From Chthoniobacterales bacterium (GTDB taxonomy: Bacteria > Verrucomicrobiota > Verrucomicrobiia > Chthoniobacterales > UBA10450): 5,266 bases of DNA. The stretch spans positions 1-5,266 of the forward strand of contig JACCZQ010000528.1 of NCBI GenBank assembly GCA_013695905.1, read 5' to 3'. The notes beneath the pieces were generated by a model. It saw nothing but the letters and a program-made list of their open reading frames with translations, was not told the DNA's origin and made no database searches. This document shows, one piece after another, positions 4,788-5,266 of the stretch. Every line of letters starts with the position of its first letter. Position 1 is the stretch's first letter. Made by a program: the position numbers and the translations under genes.

Positions 4788-5266
4788 ATGAGCTGGACGA
4801 TCATCGTGCACGGCGGCGCACACACCGTGCCGGACCACAAGATGGAGGCACACACCACCGGCTGCATTCGCGCGGCAGAGGCGGGTGCCGGGGTGTTGGG
4901 GAACGGGGGCAGCGCGCTCGAGGCGGTGGAAGCTGCGATTCGCTTGCTCGAAGACGATCCGACCTTTAACGCCGGCTTCGGCTCGATGTTGAACGCGGAA
5001 GGTGAGGTGGAAATGGACGCCGCCATTATGGAAGGCGAACAGCTGCGCGCGGGTGCGGTGGCGTCGATTCGCGGTGTGCGGCACCCGATCTCTGTAGCAC
5101 GGAAAGTCATGGCCACAGACCACATCCTGCTCGTCGCAGGTGGCGCCCGCCGGTTCGCGGAAGAGCGGGAGGCGGAGCTCTGCGAACCCGGTGATCTGGT
5201 GCACGAAGAGCAGCGACGCGCGTGGGAAGCTTCGGAGGAGACGCGGGGCTCCGACACGGTCGGCTG
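4788..5266 (+). CDS. Isoaspartyl peptidase / plant-type (type III) L-asparaginase, 3' truncated by the window
   Basis: This Ntn-hydrolase removes isoaspartyl residues from peptides and hydrolyses asparagine. It is made as a precursor that cuts itself into alpha and beta subunits. The 159 visible residues begin MSWTIIVHGGAH, the family's opening strand. GGSALEAVEAAIRLLEDDP, FNAGFGSMLN and GEVEMDAAIMEG (about 40-83) are family hallmarks, and AGAVASIRGVRHPI follows. A charged linker (about 125-153) leads to GSDTVG, where T157 (codon 5256-5258) is the expected autocleavage site and N-terminal nucleophile of the beta subunit. The window ends eight bases after that codon, so almost the whole beta subunit lies outside. 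ATG 4788 is fixed by an in-frame TAG at 4779 and the AGGTGA site. IaaA, EcAIII and ASRGL1 are the closest named relatives; glycosylasparaginase is less likely because it usually carries an export signal. Confidence 0.93.
   Translation, partial: MSWTIIVHGGAHTVPDHKMEAHTTGCIRAAEAGAGVLGNGGSALEAVEAAIRLLEDDPTFNAGFGSMLNAEGEVEMDAAIMEGEQLRAGAVASIRGVRHPISVARKVMATDHILLVAGGARRFAEEREAELCEPGDLVHEEQRRAWEASEETRGSDTVG

Noticed and set aside
4697..5257. Two long minus-strand open frames (4641-5204 and 4697-5257)
   Set aside because: Both are antisense to the isoaspartyl peptidase gene, whose + strand translation carries clear family motifs and simply runs off the window.

Overview
The window is GC-rich, densely coded bacterial chromosome. 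Gene order and protein style suggest Verrucomicrobiota or a related PVC lineage: a RimO with a long loop before its YTHP segment, a proline-rich KETxRI protein directly ahead of thioredoxin, and a membrane-anchored calcineurin-like phosphoesterase. This placement rests on pattern recognition, not a search, and is moderate to low confidence.

Layout. (1) Bases 1-335: the 3' end of a gene whose product resembles the C-terminal domain of RodZ-like proteins. (2) 340-1788: rimO, the ribosomal protein S12 methylthiotransferase, four bases downstream and probably co-transcribed. (3) 1789-1925: a spacer with small hairpins and a 10-bp tandem direct repeat just before the next gene. (4) 1926-2819: an unrecognised proline-rich, tail-anchored protein. 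(5) 2822-3151: trxA, starting two bases after that stop, then a strong intrinsic terminator (3166-3189). (6) 3190-3262: an inverted-repeat element built from TGA-containing heptamers. (7) 3272-4495: a calcineurin-like metallophosphoesterase with N-terminal membrane helices and a twin-arginine motif. (8) 4491-4577: a second heptamer inverted-repeat element, related to the first. (9) 4590-4663, minus strand: tRNA-Arg(CCG) with its own promoter. (10) 4788 to the window end: the 5' part of an isoaspartyl peptidase / plant-type L-asparaginase, cut a few bases after its catalytic threonine codon.

The genes are mostly housekeeping: translation quality (RimO, tRNA-Arg), redox (thioredoxin), cell envelope (RodZ-like tail, tail-anchored Pro-rich protein, membrane phosphoesterase) and protein-damage or peptide turnover (isoaspartyl peptidase). 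I see no CRISPR array, transposase, phage gene or obvious defence system. The most unusual feature is the pair of heptamer-based inverted repeats on either side of the phosphoesterase gene. Their phase puts a stop codon in every reading frame on the + strand, and in element 2 on the - strand as well.
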